Assembly: GCF_031583025.1 (NCBI RefSeq)
Contig: NZ_CP134062.1
Location: forward strand, 248,001 to 312,000
Reading direction: 5' to 3'
DNA from: Mycobacterium sp. Z3061
GTDB lineage: Bacteria; Actinomycetota; Actinomycetes; Mycobacteriales; Mycobacteriaceae
Length of the DNA: 64,000 bases
A program made the translations under genes and the position numbers. How positions within the stretch are numbered: the stretch's first letter is position 1; the number at the start of each line of letters is the position of its first letter. Below are positions 8,685 through 17,081 of the stretch, piece after piece. Under the pieces are notes generated by a model. It had not been told where the DNA came from and did not search any database. It was given only the letters and a program-made list of their open reading frames with translations.

Positions 8685-8770
8685 CAGGCCACACCGCGCT
8701 GACCCGGCGGCGCCACGTCGACTTCGGTCGGGTCACCCGCGCGGCGTGTCCGCCTCCACACGACGGCTGA
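8681..8770 (+). CDS. Cysteine-type regulatory leader peptide
   Basis: A 29-codon reading frame, ATGA-coupled to the preceding stop. It encodes MTGHTALTRRRHVDFGRV, then TRAAC and a short proline tail. The core RRRHVDxxRV followed by an Ala-Cys is, to my knowledge, the signature of putative cysteine-responsive leader peptides found in front of sulfur-metabolism genes across actinobacteria. It ends 53 bases before the transporter lipoprotein gene. It should slow or terminate downstream expression according to Cys-tRNA supply. It is too short for ordinary gene callers. Confidence 0.72.
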   Translation: MTGHTALTRRRHVDFGRVTRAACPPPHDG

Positions 8771-8823
8771 CGTATCGCGCCGTCCCCGCGGCCCCCTGTC
8801 TCGTGACCCCATCGGGAGAACCC

Positions 8824-9846
8824 ATGTCCATCTCCAGGTTTGCCTATGCGGCAACCATTTCCGTCCTCACCCTGACCGCCGCACTCGCCGGATGTGCCGG
8901 GAACAACCCGACGTCGAAGTCCTCCGGTGTCACGCTGCGGCTGGGCTATCTGACGCGGATCACGCACGCCTCAGCCCTGATCGGCATCGACAACGGCGCG
9001 TTCGCCAGGAATCTCGGGCCGCAGGTCAAGTTCGAACCGCAGCCGTTCAGTCAGGGCACCGCCGAGACCACCGCGTTGTTGTCCGGCCAACTCGATGCGG
9101 CGTTCGTGGGCCCCAACCCTGCGTTCAACGCCTGGCAGCGGTCGAATGGCACTGCGATCAAGATCATTTCGGGTTCGGCGACCGGCGGCACCTCGATGGT
9201 GGTCAAGCCCGGCATCAATTCCGCGGAGGACCTGCGCGGCAAGACGGTCGCGGACCCGGCGCTCGGCGGCGCCCAGGACGTCAGCGTCCGGGACTGGCTG
9301 CTGAAGAACGGGTTGAAGACCAACGCGCAGGGCGGTGGCGACGTCTCCATCAAACCGACCACCCCCGAATCGGCTATCGTGCAACAGTTCACCAGCAACC
9401 AGATCGCCGGCGCGATCGTCTCCGCCCCCTACGATGTGCAGTTGGTGAACGCCGGCGGTACCAGGCTGTGGTCGGACCCGAACACGATCACCATCCTGGT
9501 GGTACGTCAGGAATTTCTGGCGGCCCATCCAGATGTGGTTGCAGGCCTGGTACGCGGCCAGATCCAGTCCAACGAGGTCATCCACACCGACCCCGACGCC
9601 GCAGCGCGTTCGGCCAACGCCACGCTGACCAAGGCGTTAGGTTCCGGGCTCGCGCCCGACGTGCTCACCGCCTCGTTCCAGGAGACGATCTTCACCAACG
9701 ACCCTGGGGTGCAGTCACTCAACGATCAGGTACGCAAGGCGGTTTCGGTGGGCCTGCTCCAGCCCCTGAACCTGGACGGCATTTTCGACCTCAGCCTGCT
9801 CAACCGTGAACTCGCGGCGGTGGGCCAGCCGCCGGTGGCGGCGTGA
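8824..9846 (+). CDS. ABC transporter substrate-binding lipoprotein (sulfonate/nitrate type)
   Basis: A 340-residue exported protein. Residues 1-20 form a signal peptide ending in the lipobox LAGC, with Cys24 as the lipidated residue. The mature part begins with VTLRLGYLTRITHAS and has the two-lobed SsuA/TauA/NMT1 layout (GQLDAAFVGPNPAF, TATGGTSM-like loop). ATG 8824 follows GGGAGA. The gene sits immediately behind a cysteine-type leader peptide and is translationally coupled (GTGA) to the ATPase gene. It captures the substrate outside the membrane, most likely an aliphatic sulfonate or other organosulfur compound, judging mainly by the leader peptide. Confidence 0.85.
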   Translation: MSISRFAYAATISVLTLTAALAGCAGNNPTSKSSGVTLRLGYLTRITHASALIGIDNGAFARNLGPQVKFEPQPFSQGTAETTALLSGQLDAAFVGPNPAFNAWQRSNGTAIKIISGSATGGTSMVVKPGINSAEDLRGKTVADPALGGAQDVSVRDWLLKNGLKTNAQGGGDVSIKPTTPESAIVQQFTSNQIAGAIVSAPYDVQLVNAGGTRLWSDPNTITILVVRQEFLAAHPDVVAGLVRGQIQSNEVIHTDPDAAARSANATLTKALGSGLAPDVLTASFQETIFTNDPGVQSLNDQVRKAVSVGLLQPLNLDGIFDLSLLNRELAAVGQPPVAA

Positions 9847-10637
9847 CGACCGCCGCCTGGCACGGGGTCGTGTTGCCGGACCTACCCGACGCCGCCCCGG
9901 CGATCAGGCTCGACGAGGTAGCCAAGCGCTTCGGCAAAGGCCGGGCCCGCACCGCGGCACTGGGCCCCCTGTCCTTGACCGTCGGCGTCGGCGAGTTCGT
10001 CTGTGTGGTAGGAGTTTCCGGCTGCGGCAAGAGCACGTTGCTCTCGCTTGTCGCGGGGCTGGACAAACCGACCTCAGGCCAGGTGGAGACCGGCGAGCAC
10101 CGCATCGCAATGATGTTCCAGGAGCCGGCCCTGTTCCCCTGGTTGAGCGCCCTCGGCAATGTGGAACTGGCGCTGCGGGCCCGGGCCACTCCCCGCCGCC
10201 AACGGCGCGCCAGGGCCCTCGAGCTGCTGGGCACCGTGGGGCTGTCAGACTTCGCCGACCGGCGGCCGCACCAGTTGTCCGGTGGCATGCAACAGCGGGT
10301 GGCTCTCGCCCGTGCCCTCGCCCAGGACGCGGACGTGCTCCTGATGGACGAACCGTTCGCCGCCCTGGATGCGTTGACGCGCGACCGACTACAGGGCGAG
10401 CTGGAACGAATCGTCGCCTCGCGCAACCTCACCGTGGTCTTCGTCACCCACAACGTGCGCGAGGCGGTGCGCCTGGCGGACCGCGTGGTGTTGTTGAGCG
10501 CCCGGCCCGCGCGTGTGGTCGAGGAGTTCACCGTCGCGCTGCCCCGGCCACGCGACATCAACACCGCGGAAGTCGCGGAACTGGCCGCGCACATCACCGA
10601 GCAACTCAATCGGAGCGCGCATGTCGACGAAAGTTGA
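9843..10637 (+). CDS. ABC transporter ATPase (sulfonate/nitrate type)
   Basis: A 264-residue nucleotide-binding subunit with all motifs: Walker A GVSGCGKST (57-65), Q-loop MMFQEP, signature LSGGMQQR (145-152), Walker B VLLMDEPF (165-172) and the switch His in FVTHN. It belongs to the SsuB/TauB/NrtD group. The GTG start overlaps the lipoprotein stop in GTGA, and the end overlaps the permease start by 17 bases, so the three subunits are made together. Confidence 0.93.
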   Translation: MTTAAWHGVVLPDLPDAAPAIRLDEVAKRFGKGRARTAALGPLSLTVGVGEFVCVVGVSGCGKSTLLSLVAGLDKPTSGQVETGEHRIAMMFQEPALFPWLSALGNVELALRARATPRRQRRARALELLGTVGLSDFADRRPHQLSGGMQQRVALARALAQDADVLLMDEPFAALDALTRDRLQGELERIVASRNLTVVFVTHNVREAVRLADRVVLLSARPARVVEEFTVALPRPRDINTAEVAELAAHITEQLNRSAHVDES

Positions 10638-11442
10638 TCCGCCCCGCGTAGGCGCGACACACCGCATCGCCGGCTCTCTGTGGCCAAAACTCCTGGGTGT
10701 CAGCACGATTGTCGCCATCTGGCAGCTGGTCGCACTGAGCGGCTGGAAGCCGTCGTACGTACTGCCGGGCCCCGCGGCCGTGGCCGAGAATCTCTGGCAC
10801 CAGATGCAGGGAGCGCTGCTGTGGGATGCCGTGGTAACCACGATGGGACGCGCGGTAACCGGTTTCGCCCTGGCCGCGGTAATCGGGACGGTGATCGGCG
10901 CGCTGATAGCGCGTAACCCGCTGCTACGGGCGGCGTTCGGCCCGTTGATCACCGGCCTGCAGACCATGCCGGCGATCGCGTGGTTTCCGTTCGCCATCAT
11001 CTTCTTCGGTCTCGATACCTCGGCGATCCTGTTCGTCATCGTGATCGGCGCCGTTCCGGCCGTGGCGCTCGGGGTCATCTCCGGCGTGGACCACATCTCC
11101 CCGGTGTTGCTGCGCGCCGCAGCGACATTGCAATTGCGGTCGATCGCGCTCTACCGGCATGTGATCCTGCCTGCCGCGCTACCGATGTTCGTCGCGGGTA
11201 TCAAGCAGGGGTGGGCCTTCGCCTGGCGCAGCCTGATGGCCGGTGAACTCGTCGTGTTGGTCGCCAACACCTCCTCCATCGGAGTGCTGCTGGAGAACGC
11301 GCAGAACCTCAGCGACATGCCTTCTGCGATCGCCGTGATGATCGTCATCCTGGCGCTGGGGATCTTCGTCGACGCCCTGTTCAGCTGGCTGGACCGGCAG
11401 GTCTGCCGGCGGTGGGGACTGCTGGACGACCGCGATGCCTGA
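10621..11442 (+). CDS. ABC transporter permease (SsuC/TauC type)
   Basis: A 273-residue membrane protein with about six hydrophobic segments. The cytoplasmic coupling loop is recognisable around residues 185-200 of the translation (AATLQLRSIALYRHVILPAA). The stretch GLQTMPAIAWFPF is typical of the sulfonate/nitrate/taurine permease family. ATG 10621 lies inside the ATPase reading frame, and the last 8 bases overlap the metallophosphoesterase start. Confidence 0.92.
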   Translation: MSTKVDPPRVGATHRIAGSLWPKLLGVSTIVAIWQLVALSGWKPSYVLPGPAAVAENLWHQMQGALLWDAVVTTMGRAVTGFALAAVIGTVIGALIARNPLLRAAFGPLITGLQTMPAIAWFPFAIIFFGLDTSAILFVIVIGAVPAVALGVISGVDHISPVLLRAAATLQLRSIALYRHVILPAALPMFVAGIKQGWAFAWRSLMAGELVVLVANTSSIGVLLENAQNLSDMPSAIAVMIVILALGIFVDALFSWLDRQVCRRWGLLDDRDA

Positions 11443-12520
11443 CGACCGGCCGTTTCGGTTGTGGGCCTTCGGCGATGCGCACGTGGGCACCGACCGGCAA
11501 CACGGCCGAGACAGTCTGGCGGAAGCCATCATCCACACCGAATGTGGCGGACGCGACGGCGGCCCGCCGTTCGAGTGGGATCTCGCCATCGACGTCGGTG
11601 ACATGTCGGGTGCTCATCACAGCCTGCCCGACGACGCCGAAGGGCAGGAAGTGCGAAGGCAATTCGGCGCGCTGCGCCGGCACCGGCGCGAGGACGTGTA
11701 CAGCGTGTGCGGCAATCACGACCGCAGCGGACTCGACGAGGCCGAAGCCTGGTGGTGGCGCAAGTGGATAGATCCGCTCGGTGAGCACCCCGAAAGCTCG
11801 GGAGTGGACGCGCGGTCGCGTCGCTACCCGATCACCGGAAGCTGGGAGCGTTACTCGTTTCAGGTGGGCAACCTGCTGTTCCTGATGATGAGTGACCGCA
11901 ACGAGCCGACCCAGCAGGTGGGCCGCGGCACTTTGGGCGGCAACCCGGGCGGCGTGGTCAGTGGTGAGACTTTCCGGTGGTGGAAGGACATGGTCGCGGC
12001 GCACCCCGACCTCAACGTCGTCTCGGTGCACCACTATGTCCTGAAGGACACCACCGTTGCCTCGGGGGAATGGGAAGGTGTCCGCAAGGGTGCCGACGGG
12101 CAGTGGCACGAGCACTACCACCGCCCTTTCCCGGAAGGCACGCCGCAGGGCGCATCGTTTCTCTACTGGGTGGACAGCCGGCCCGACTCGGGGCAGTTCG
12201 AGTCGTTTCTCGCCGAGCGGCCCGGACGGGTGGCGATGTGGCTCGCCGGCCACACCCACACCCATCCCGATGATGACCACGGGGCGAAGACACATGTCGA
12301 AAACCGTTGGGGGACCTGGTTTCTCAACGTCGCTTCGCTGAGCCGGCACCACATGCCGATCACCACCCTACCGCTCAGCAGGCTGCTGACCTTCACCCCC
12401 GGCAGCAACGAAGTCCGCGTGCAGTGCTATCTGCACACCGACCAGCACGCCGCCCAAGGCTGGTATCCGCCCGCGGAGCGGACGATCACTCTGCCCCAAC
12501 CCTTCCGGTGGCCGGCCTGA
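11435..12520 (+). CDS. Calcineurin-like metallophosphoesterase
   Basis: A 361-residue soluble enzyme with the full dinuclear-metal signature: GDAH (13-16), DVGDMSG (53-59), GNHD (93-96), the middle histidine in SVHHYVLKD, and GHTHTH near residue 274. It has no signal peptide. It is the last gene of the transporter operon and overlaps the permease by 8 bases. Together with the PHP/DUF3604 protein it gives the operon two predicted phospho- or ester-hydrolases, suggesting that the imported compound is an ester or becomes one. The 3' end overlaps the convergent monooxygenase by 35 bases. Confidence 0.88.
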   Translation: MPDDRPFRLWAFGDAHVGTDRQHGRDSLAEAIIHTECGGRDGGPPFEWDLAIDVGDMSGAHHSLPDDAEGQEVRRQFGALRRHRREDVYSVCGNHDRSGLDEAEAWWWRKWIDPLGEHPESSGVDARSRRYPITGSWERYSFQVGNLLFLMMSDRNEPTQQVGRGTLGGNPGGVVSGETFRWWKDMVAAHPDLNVVSVHHYVLKDTTVASGEWEGVRKGADGQWHEHYHRPFPEGTPQGASFLYWVDSRPDSGQFESFLAERPGRVAMWLAGHTHTHPDDDHGAKTHVENRWGTWFLNVASLSRHHMPITTLPLSRLLTFTPGSNEVRVQCYLHTDQHAAQGWYPPAERTITLPQPFRWPA

Positions 12521-13961
12521 TATCGAAGTGCGCCGCTTCCGGCGCGGCCAGCATCGACGTCAAGGTCGCGCGGTCCCACGGCCACAGGTCGATCGTGTTG
12601 CTGTCGGTGAGGTACCAGGAGTTACAGCCGGTGTTCCAGACGGTTGGCGTCATAGCCTCTGCCACAGCGGCATTGAACTCGTCGGTGGCTTCCTCGGTCA
12701 CCTCGACCGATGACGCGGCGCCGTCACGCAGCATCTCCAGGAACCGTGCGATGTAGTGAGCTGTCCGCTCGGCCGAGTACTGCAGCGAGATGGATCCAGT
12801 CGGAGAGTTGGGACCCAGCACCGTGAACAGGTTGGGAAAGCCCGGAATTGCGGTCATTCGATAGGCCCGCGGGCCGCCGGCCCAGGCCTTGTCGATGGTG
12901 AGGCCGTCGCGTCCGGTGATCTCCATGGGCCGCATGTAGTTGTGTGCCTGGAATCCGGTGGCCAGCACGATGACATCGGCGAGGCGGTGCCGGCCATCCG
13001 CGGTGCGGATTCCGGTCGGGGTCACTTCGGCGATCCGGTCGGTCACCAGCTCCGCATTGCCGGATTGGATTGCGCGGTAGTAGCTTCCGGATACCACCTG
13101 CCGCTTGCACAGCGGCTGGTAGTCCGGTGTCAGCTTCTCCCGCAACGCCTCGTCGCGCACCTGTAGCCGCAGGCACAGCCGGGCATAGCTCTGCACCATG
13201 CGGCGCCGCCACGATGGACGAGTGGTGACGTCGGCGAGAATTCCCGACGCCCACAACAGCGTTCGATACATCCGATCGTGCCCGCCCGGAAAACGCTTCA
13301 GTGCCGCGCCGAGAAACGCGCTCTGCCGCAGCGACATCGGTGCCCACAGCACCCACTGCGGCGACCGGACGTAGTGGGCGATCGAGGCGGCACCCGGTTG
13401 CAGGGCGGAGATGACCTGCACGCCGGTAGAACCCGTCCCGATCACCGCGATGTGCTTGCCACGAGTGTCAACGGAGTCGTCCCAGCGCGCGGTGTGCACC
13501 ACCGGGCCGCGAAATTCGTCGAGACCCGGGATGTCGGGCACCGCGGGATGGTGCAGGACCCCGGTGGCGCACACCAGCACGTCCGCGTCGATCTCCTGAC
13601 CGTCGGCGGTGGCCAGCGCCCAGCTGCAGCTACTCTCAATCCATTGTGCGGCAACGACTTCAGTGTCCAGCCGGATCCGGTTGCCGAGTCCGAATGAGTC
13701 CACCACGCCGCGGTGATATTGCTGGATGTCGCTTCCCTCGGCCCAGATGTGTGACCAGTCGGGTTTCGGTGCCCAGCCGAACTGGTAGAGCTGCGACGGG
13801 ACGTCGCAGCGAAGACCCGGATAACGGTTCCAGTGCCACACCCCGCCGACGTCGGATGCCTTTTCCAGCACAGTGACATCCGTGAAACCTCGTTGGGTGA
13901 AGACGTGCAGTGCGGTGATGCCCGCAAGTCCCGCGCCGACGATCACGACGCGCGGGTTCAT
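12486..13961 (-). CDS. Flavin-containing monooxygenase, Baeyer-Villiger type
   Basis: A 491-residue class B flavoprotein. It has GAGLAG (9-14) for FAD, GTGSTG (175-180) for NADPH, and between them FRGPVVHTARWD (150-161), which fits the Baeyer-Villiger fingerprint FxGxxxHxxxWP/D. Such enzymes insert oxygen next to a carbonyl, giving esters or lactones. The ATG overlaps the patatin stop (ATGA), so a predicted ester-forming enzyme and a predicted esterase are co-translated. Confidence 0.9.
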   Translation of the reverse strand: MNPRVVIVGAGLAGITALHVFTQRGFTDVTVLEKASDVGGVWHWNRYPGLRCDVPSQLYQFGWAPKPDWSHIWAEGSDIQQYHRGVVDSFGLGNRIRLDTEVVAAQWIESSCSWALATADGQEIDADVLVCATGVLHHPAVPDIPGLDEFRGPVVHTARWDDSVDTRGKHIAVIGTGSTGVQVISALQPGAASIAHYVRSPQWVLWAPMSLRQSAFLGAALKRFPGGHDRMYRTLLWASGILADVTTRPSWRRRMVQSYARLCLRLQVRDEALREKLTPDYQPLCKRQVVSGSYYRAIQSGNAELVTDRIAEVTPTGIRTADGRHRLADVIVLATGFQAHNYMRPMEITGRDGLTIDKAWAGGPRAYRMTAIPGFPNLFTVLGPNSPTGSISLQYSAERTAHYIARFLEMLRDGAASSVEVTEEATDEFNAAVAEAMTPTVWNTGCNSWYLTDSNTIDLWPWDRATLTSMLAAPEAAHFDIRPATGRVGAE

Positions 13962-14899
13962 GCGTGAATCTCGCTGTCCGTCAGGGCCTGACGCACAGTG
14001 GCAGGTGCGGTGGTCATCGCCGCCTCGAACGCCTCCCGGCGGCGGGCACGGTTCATGAAGTTGGCGCCGAGGCCGGCAAGGTCGGCGACCGTCGGCACGA
14101 TGGGGACCACGCGTTGACCCCGCGCCCGCGCGGTGGTGATTTCGGACCACAACCCGGACGACATCGGGCGGCGCAACAGTCGGTCCTCGAGCACGCCGCC
14201 GAATCCCGGGACGCGCACGCCGGGTACCGAGGCCATCGGCGCGATCACGTAGATGACGTTGGCGTCCTCGGGCCTGACGAGATCCACTGACGCCGTCGAG
14301 CCCGCCCCGCCGTCGACGTAGGTGCGGCCCCCGATCGACACCGGCGGCATCCAGCCTGGGATGGCCCAGGACGCTCGAAGCGCTTCTCCGACGGTAGCTT
14401 TCGGAGACCCGGGTGCGCCGAAGGCGACCCGCCGGCCGGCGCGGACGTCGTAGGCGACCATCCGGGTGTCCGGATGCGACAGTCGGCCCGCCGATTCGAA
14501 TCCGTCGGCCAACCGCTGTAGCCAGCCGGCGTCACCGCGGCCGGTCGGCGCGATCCCGGTCAGCGCGGCCAGGCCGGATTGCGACCGTAGCAAAGCCGGG
14601 TTGAGCAGCCGTGGGCGCGGCAGCGGCGGTAGGCCCGGTGGCGTGTCGTGAAGGTGGCGGCGCAGCCTTTCGTCGGATGCCTGCCCGCGGTGCATCGCGA
14701 CCAGGTCGGCGATGGTGGCGCCACCGCCGAGCATGGTGACGATCTCGGCGCCCGCCGAGGTCCCCTGCAGGATGTCCGCTTTCGCGGGTTCACTTCCGGT
14801 CTGCTCGGCCAGTGCATGCAGAACGGCGACGATCCACGCGCCGCCGATCGTGCCGCCGCAACCGATGACCAAAGCCGTTTTGGGGGCTTTCTTCGTCAC
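13958..14899 (-). CDS. Patatin-like phospholipase/esterase
   Basis: A 313-residue lipid acyl hydrolase. The oxyanion loop is GCGGTIGG (13-20), the nucleophile elbow GTSAG (46-50, Ser48), and the catalytic aspartate lies in VDGGAG. GTG 14899 follows GAGGAG. It lies between the PadR gene (24 bases upstream) and the Baeyer-Villiger-type gene (4-base overlap) in one minus-strand operon. It may hydrolyse the ester or lactone made by that monooxygenase. Confidence 0.88.
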   Translation of the reverse strand: MTKKAPKTALVIGCGGTIGGAWIVAVLHALAEQTGSEPAKADILQGTSAGAEIVTMLGGGATIADLVAMHRGQASDERLRRHLHDTPPGLPPLPRPRLLNPALLRSQSGLAALTGIAPTGRGDAGWLQRLADGFESAGRLSHPDTRMVAYDVRAGRRVAFGAPGSPKATVGEALRASWAIPGWMPPVSIGGRTYVDGGAGSTASVDLVRPEDANVIYVIAPMASVPGVRVPGFGGVLEDRLLRRPMSSGLWSEITTARARGQRVVPIVPTVADLAGLGANFMNRARRREAFEAAMTTAPATVRQALTDSEIHA

Positions 14900-14923
14900 G
14901 GGTCTCCTCGTGTGCCGGGCTGG

Positions 14924-15487
14924 TTACGCCCGTGCCGGCAACCTGCGTTCGATGATCTTCAGCGCACGCTCGGCCCAGCGGATGTTTTCCTGCTCGAAAG
15001 ATATGCCACGCAGCAAGGTCAGGTAAGGACCGACCCGTTCGGCGTCGGTCACGAACTCCTCCTCGCTGCGGCCGGCGAGCAGGCGGGTCCGCAGCCGCTC
15101 GTAGCGTTCGAGTTTGGCCTGGGCCCACTGCAAGCGTTCGGCGATCGAGTCGCGAACGGCTCGGGTGTCGCCGGCGTCGGCGGCGGCAACCTTGATCATC
15201 AGGTCGTCGCGCATCATCGACGGCTTGGGCGCCCGGGCGGTGAGTTGTTGAATCGCTTCGCGTCCCGCGTCGGTCAGCGAGAACATGCGCTTATTGGGAC
15301 GACGCTCCTGGTGAACAACCCGCGCCTGAATCAGGCCCTGCTCGGCCAGCCGGTCGAGTTCGCGGTAGAGCTGCTGGGGTGTGGCCATCCAGAAGTTGGC
15401 GACCGAGGCGTCGAACTCCTTGGCCAGGTCGTATCCCGAGTACTCGCGCTCGAGGAGTGCGGTCAGCACGGCATCACGCAGCGACAT
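14924..15487 (-). CDS. PadR family transcriptional regulator
   Basis: A 187-residue PadR protein: an N-terminal winged helix (MSLRDAVLTALLEREYSGYDLA onward, residues 1-75) and a C-terminal coiled dimerisation domain. The start at 15487 is supported by TACTAT (15499-15494) exactly 6 bases upstream, a leaderless start. It heads the patatin-monooxygenase operon. The divergent region contains a 25-bp direct repeat, one copy on each side, suggesting that it represses both its own operon and the NTF2/luciferase-like operon. Confidence 0.88.
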   Translation of the reverse strand: MSLRDAVLTALLEREYSGYDLAKEFDASVANFWMATPQQLYRELDRLAEQGLIQARVVHQERRPNKRMFSLTDAGREAIQQLTARAPKPSMMRDDLMIKVAAADAGDTRAVRDSIAERLQWAQAKLERYERLRTRLLAGRSEEEFVTDAERVGPYLTLLRGISFEQENIRWAERALKIIERRLPARA

Positions 15488-15493
15488 CCGCCG

Positions 15494-15499
15494 ATAGTA
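15494..15499 (-). promoter_or_regulatory. -10 box of leaderless PadR mRNA
   Basis: On the minus strand this reads TACTAT, followed by 6 bases and the ATG of the PadR gene. Confidence 0.7.
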
Positions 15500-15505
15500 C
15501 AACGA

Positions 15506-15595
15506 TGCACCTATTCAACAAAGTGATTATTTGCCTATAGACATACAGCCGGCCAGCCCTTAGCGTCGAGTGCATCTACTCAACAAATTGACTAC
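15506..15595. repeat. 25-bp direct repeat, candidate PadR operators
   Basis: The segments 15506-15530 and 15571-15595 match at about 20 of 25 positions; their common core is CTANTCAACAAANTGANTA. The first lies just upstream of the PadR -10 box and the second just upstream of the NTF2-like gene. Starts are 65 bases apart. It differs from the ATGT-N8-ACAT consensus of classic PadR sites. Confidence 0.6.
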
Positions 15596-15608
15596 TGCGA
15601 GGTTTCTC

Positions 15609-16031
15609 ATGCACCCCTTCCGTAAAGCCGTCGAGGCGCACGACGTGGAAGCCGTCGAGGCAATGCTGGCCGATGACGTGGTGTTCACGAGCCCCATCGT
15701 GTTCAAGCCGTACGTCGGCAAGCCGATGACCAGGGCGCTGCTGCGCGGGGTGTTGCGGGTGTTCGAGGACTTCCGGTACGTCCGGGAGATCCACGACGAG
15801 AACGGCCGCGACCACGCGTTCGTGTTCGAGGCGATGGCGGGCGGCAAGCAGGTCACCGGATGCGACTTCCTGCACTTCAACGAGGACGGCCTGATCGACG
15901 ACTTCATGGTGATGGTGCGGCCGCTGTCCGCCGCCATGGCCCTGCAGCAGTCGATGGGCGCACAGTTCGACCGGATCACCGAAGAGGCACTCGAGTTCGC
16001 CTCCGAACCGAGCCGAGTGCAGGCGGGCTGA
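15609..16031 (+). CDS. NTF2/SnoaL-like protein
   Basis: A 140-residue single-domain protein with the cone-shaped NTF2-like fold signature (MHPFRKAVEAHDVEAVEAMLADD, then VVFTSP and FHFN-type strands). ATG 15609 has GAGG 6 bases upstream; a GTG at 15570 would add 13 residues but would run through the candidate operator. Members are small-molecule binders or isomerases/cyclases. It is the first gene of a two-gene operon with the luciferase-like oxidoreductase, 2 bases apart. Confidence 0.75.
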   Translation: MHPFRKAVEAHDVEAVEAMLADDVVFTSPIVFKPYVGKPMTRALLRGVLRVFEDFRYVREIHDENGRDHAFVFEAMAGGKQVTGCDFLHFNEDGLIDDFMVMVRPLSAAMALQQSMGAQFDRITEEALEFASEPSRVQAG

Positions 16032-16033
16032 CC

Positions 16034-17074
16034 ATGCGGATCGGATTGGCGATCAACTATGCCGGCGGTTTCAGGGAAGTCGCCGCGGAAGTGGCCGACC
16101 TGGAACGCGCCGGGTTGGACATTGTCTTTGTGCCCGAGGCGTATTCGTTCGACGCGGTGAGCGCGTTGGGTTATCTGGCGGCCTGCACCGACCGGGTGGA
16201 GTTGGCCTCGGGCATCTTGCAGCTCTACACCCGAACCCCCACCCTGACGGCGATGACCGCCGCCGGCCTCGACTATGTCTCCGACGGCCGCTTCACGCTC
16301 GGGCTGGGCGCGTCGGGACCGCAGGTGATCGAGGGTTTCCACGGAGTGCCCTACGACGCGCCGATCGGGCGCACCCGCGAAGTCATCGAGATCTGCCGTC
16401 AGGTGTGGCGCCGCGAGACGCTGAAATACCAGGGGAAGTACTACACGGTGCCACTGCCGCCCGAGCAGGGCACCGGCCTGGGCAAGCCGCTGAAGCTCAT
16501 CAATCACCCGGTGCGGGAACGCATCCCGATCCTCATCGCCGCGCTGGGCCCGAAGAACGTCGAATTGGCCGCCGAACTGGCCGAAGGCTGGCAGCCGATC
16601 TTCTATCTGCCGGAGAAGGCGCAGGACGTGTGGGGCGACGCCCTGGCGGCCGGGAAGTCCAAGCGTGATCCGGCCCTGGGCGACCTTGAGGTGTATGCCG
16701 GACCGACCCTGGCGATCGGCGAAAACGTGGAACCGCTAAGGGAATTCGTCAAGCCCCACCTGGCGCTCTACATCGGCGGCATGGGAGCCAAGGGCAAGAA
16801 CTTCTATCACACCCTGGCCACCAGGTACGGATACGGGCCGCAGGCCGACCGCATCCAGGAGCTGTATCTCTCCGGTGACAAGGAAGGCGCCGCCAAGGCG
16901 GTACCCGACGAACTGGTGCGCGACGTCAACCTGATCGGCACCAGGGAATTCGTCAAGGAACGCGTGGCCGCGTTTCGCGCGGCGGGGGTGACGACGCTGA
17001 ATGTCGTACCCATCGCGGGGACGGCCGCGGAGCGGGTCAAGCTGATCGAGGAGCTGCGCGGGCTGGTCGACTGA
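16034..17074 (+). CDS. LLM-class (probably F420-dependent) oxidoreductase
   Basis: A 346-residue TIM-barrel enzyme of the bacterial luciferase superfamily. The start MRIGLAINYAGGF, the LGLGASGPQVIEGF loop and the RTREVIEICRQVWRRE helix are characteristic of mycobacterial F420-dependent oxidoreductases. ATG follows the NTF2-like stop by 2 bases. It probably catalyses a hydride transfer on the same compound handled by the divergent Baeyer-Villiger/patatin pair. Confidence 0.88.
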   Translation: MRIGLAINYAGGFREVAAEVADLERAGLDIVFVPEAYSFDAVSALGYLAACTDRVELASGILQLYTRTPTLTAMTAAGLDYVSDGRFTLGLGASGPQVIEGFHGVPYDAPIGRTREVIEICRQVWRRETLKYQGKYYTVPLPPEQGTGLGKPLKLINHPVRERIPILIAALGPKNVELAAELAEGWQPIFYLPEKAQDVWGDALAAGKSKRDPALGDLEVYAGPTLAIGENVEPLREFVKPHLALYIGGMGAKGKNFYHTLATRYGYGPQADRIQELYLSGDKEGAAKAVPDELVRDVNLIGTREFVKERVAAFRAAGVTTLNVVPIAGTAAERVKLIEELRGLVD

Positions 17075-17081
17075 GCCCCGC

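Noticed and set aside
8684-8823. An intrinsic terminator between the leader peptide and the lipoprotein gene
   Set aside because: The 53 bases after the leader stop are GC-rich but I found no convincing stem with a U-run; attenuation, if real, may act through Rho or ribosome-site masking.
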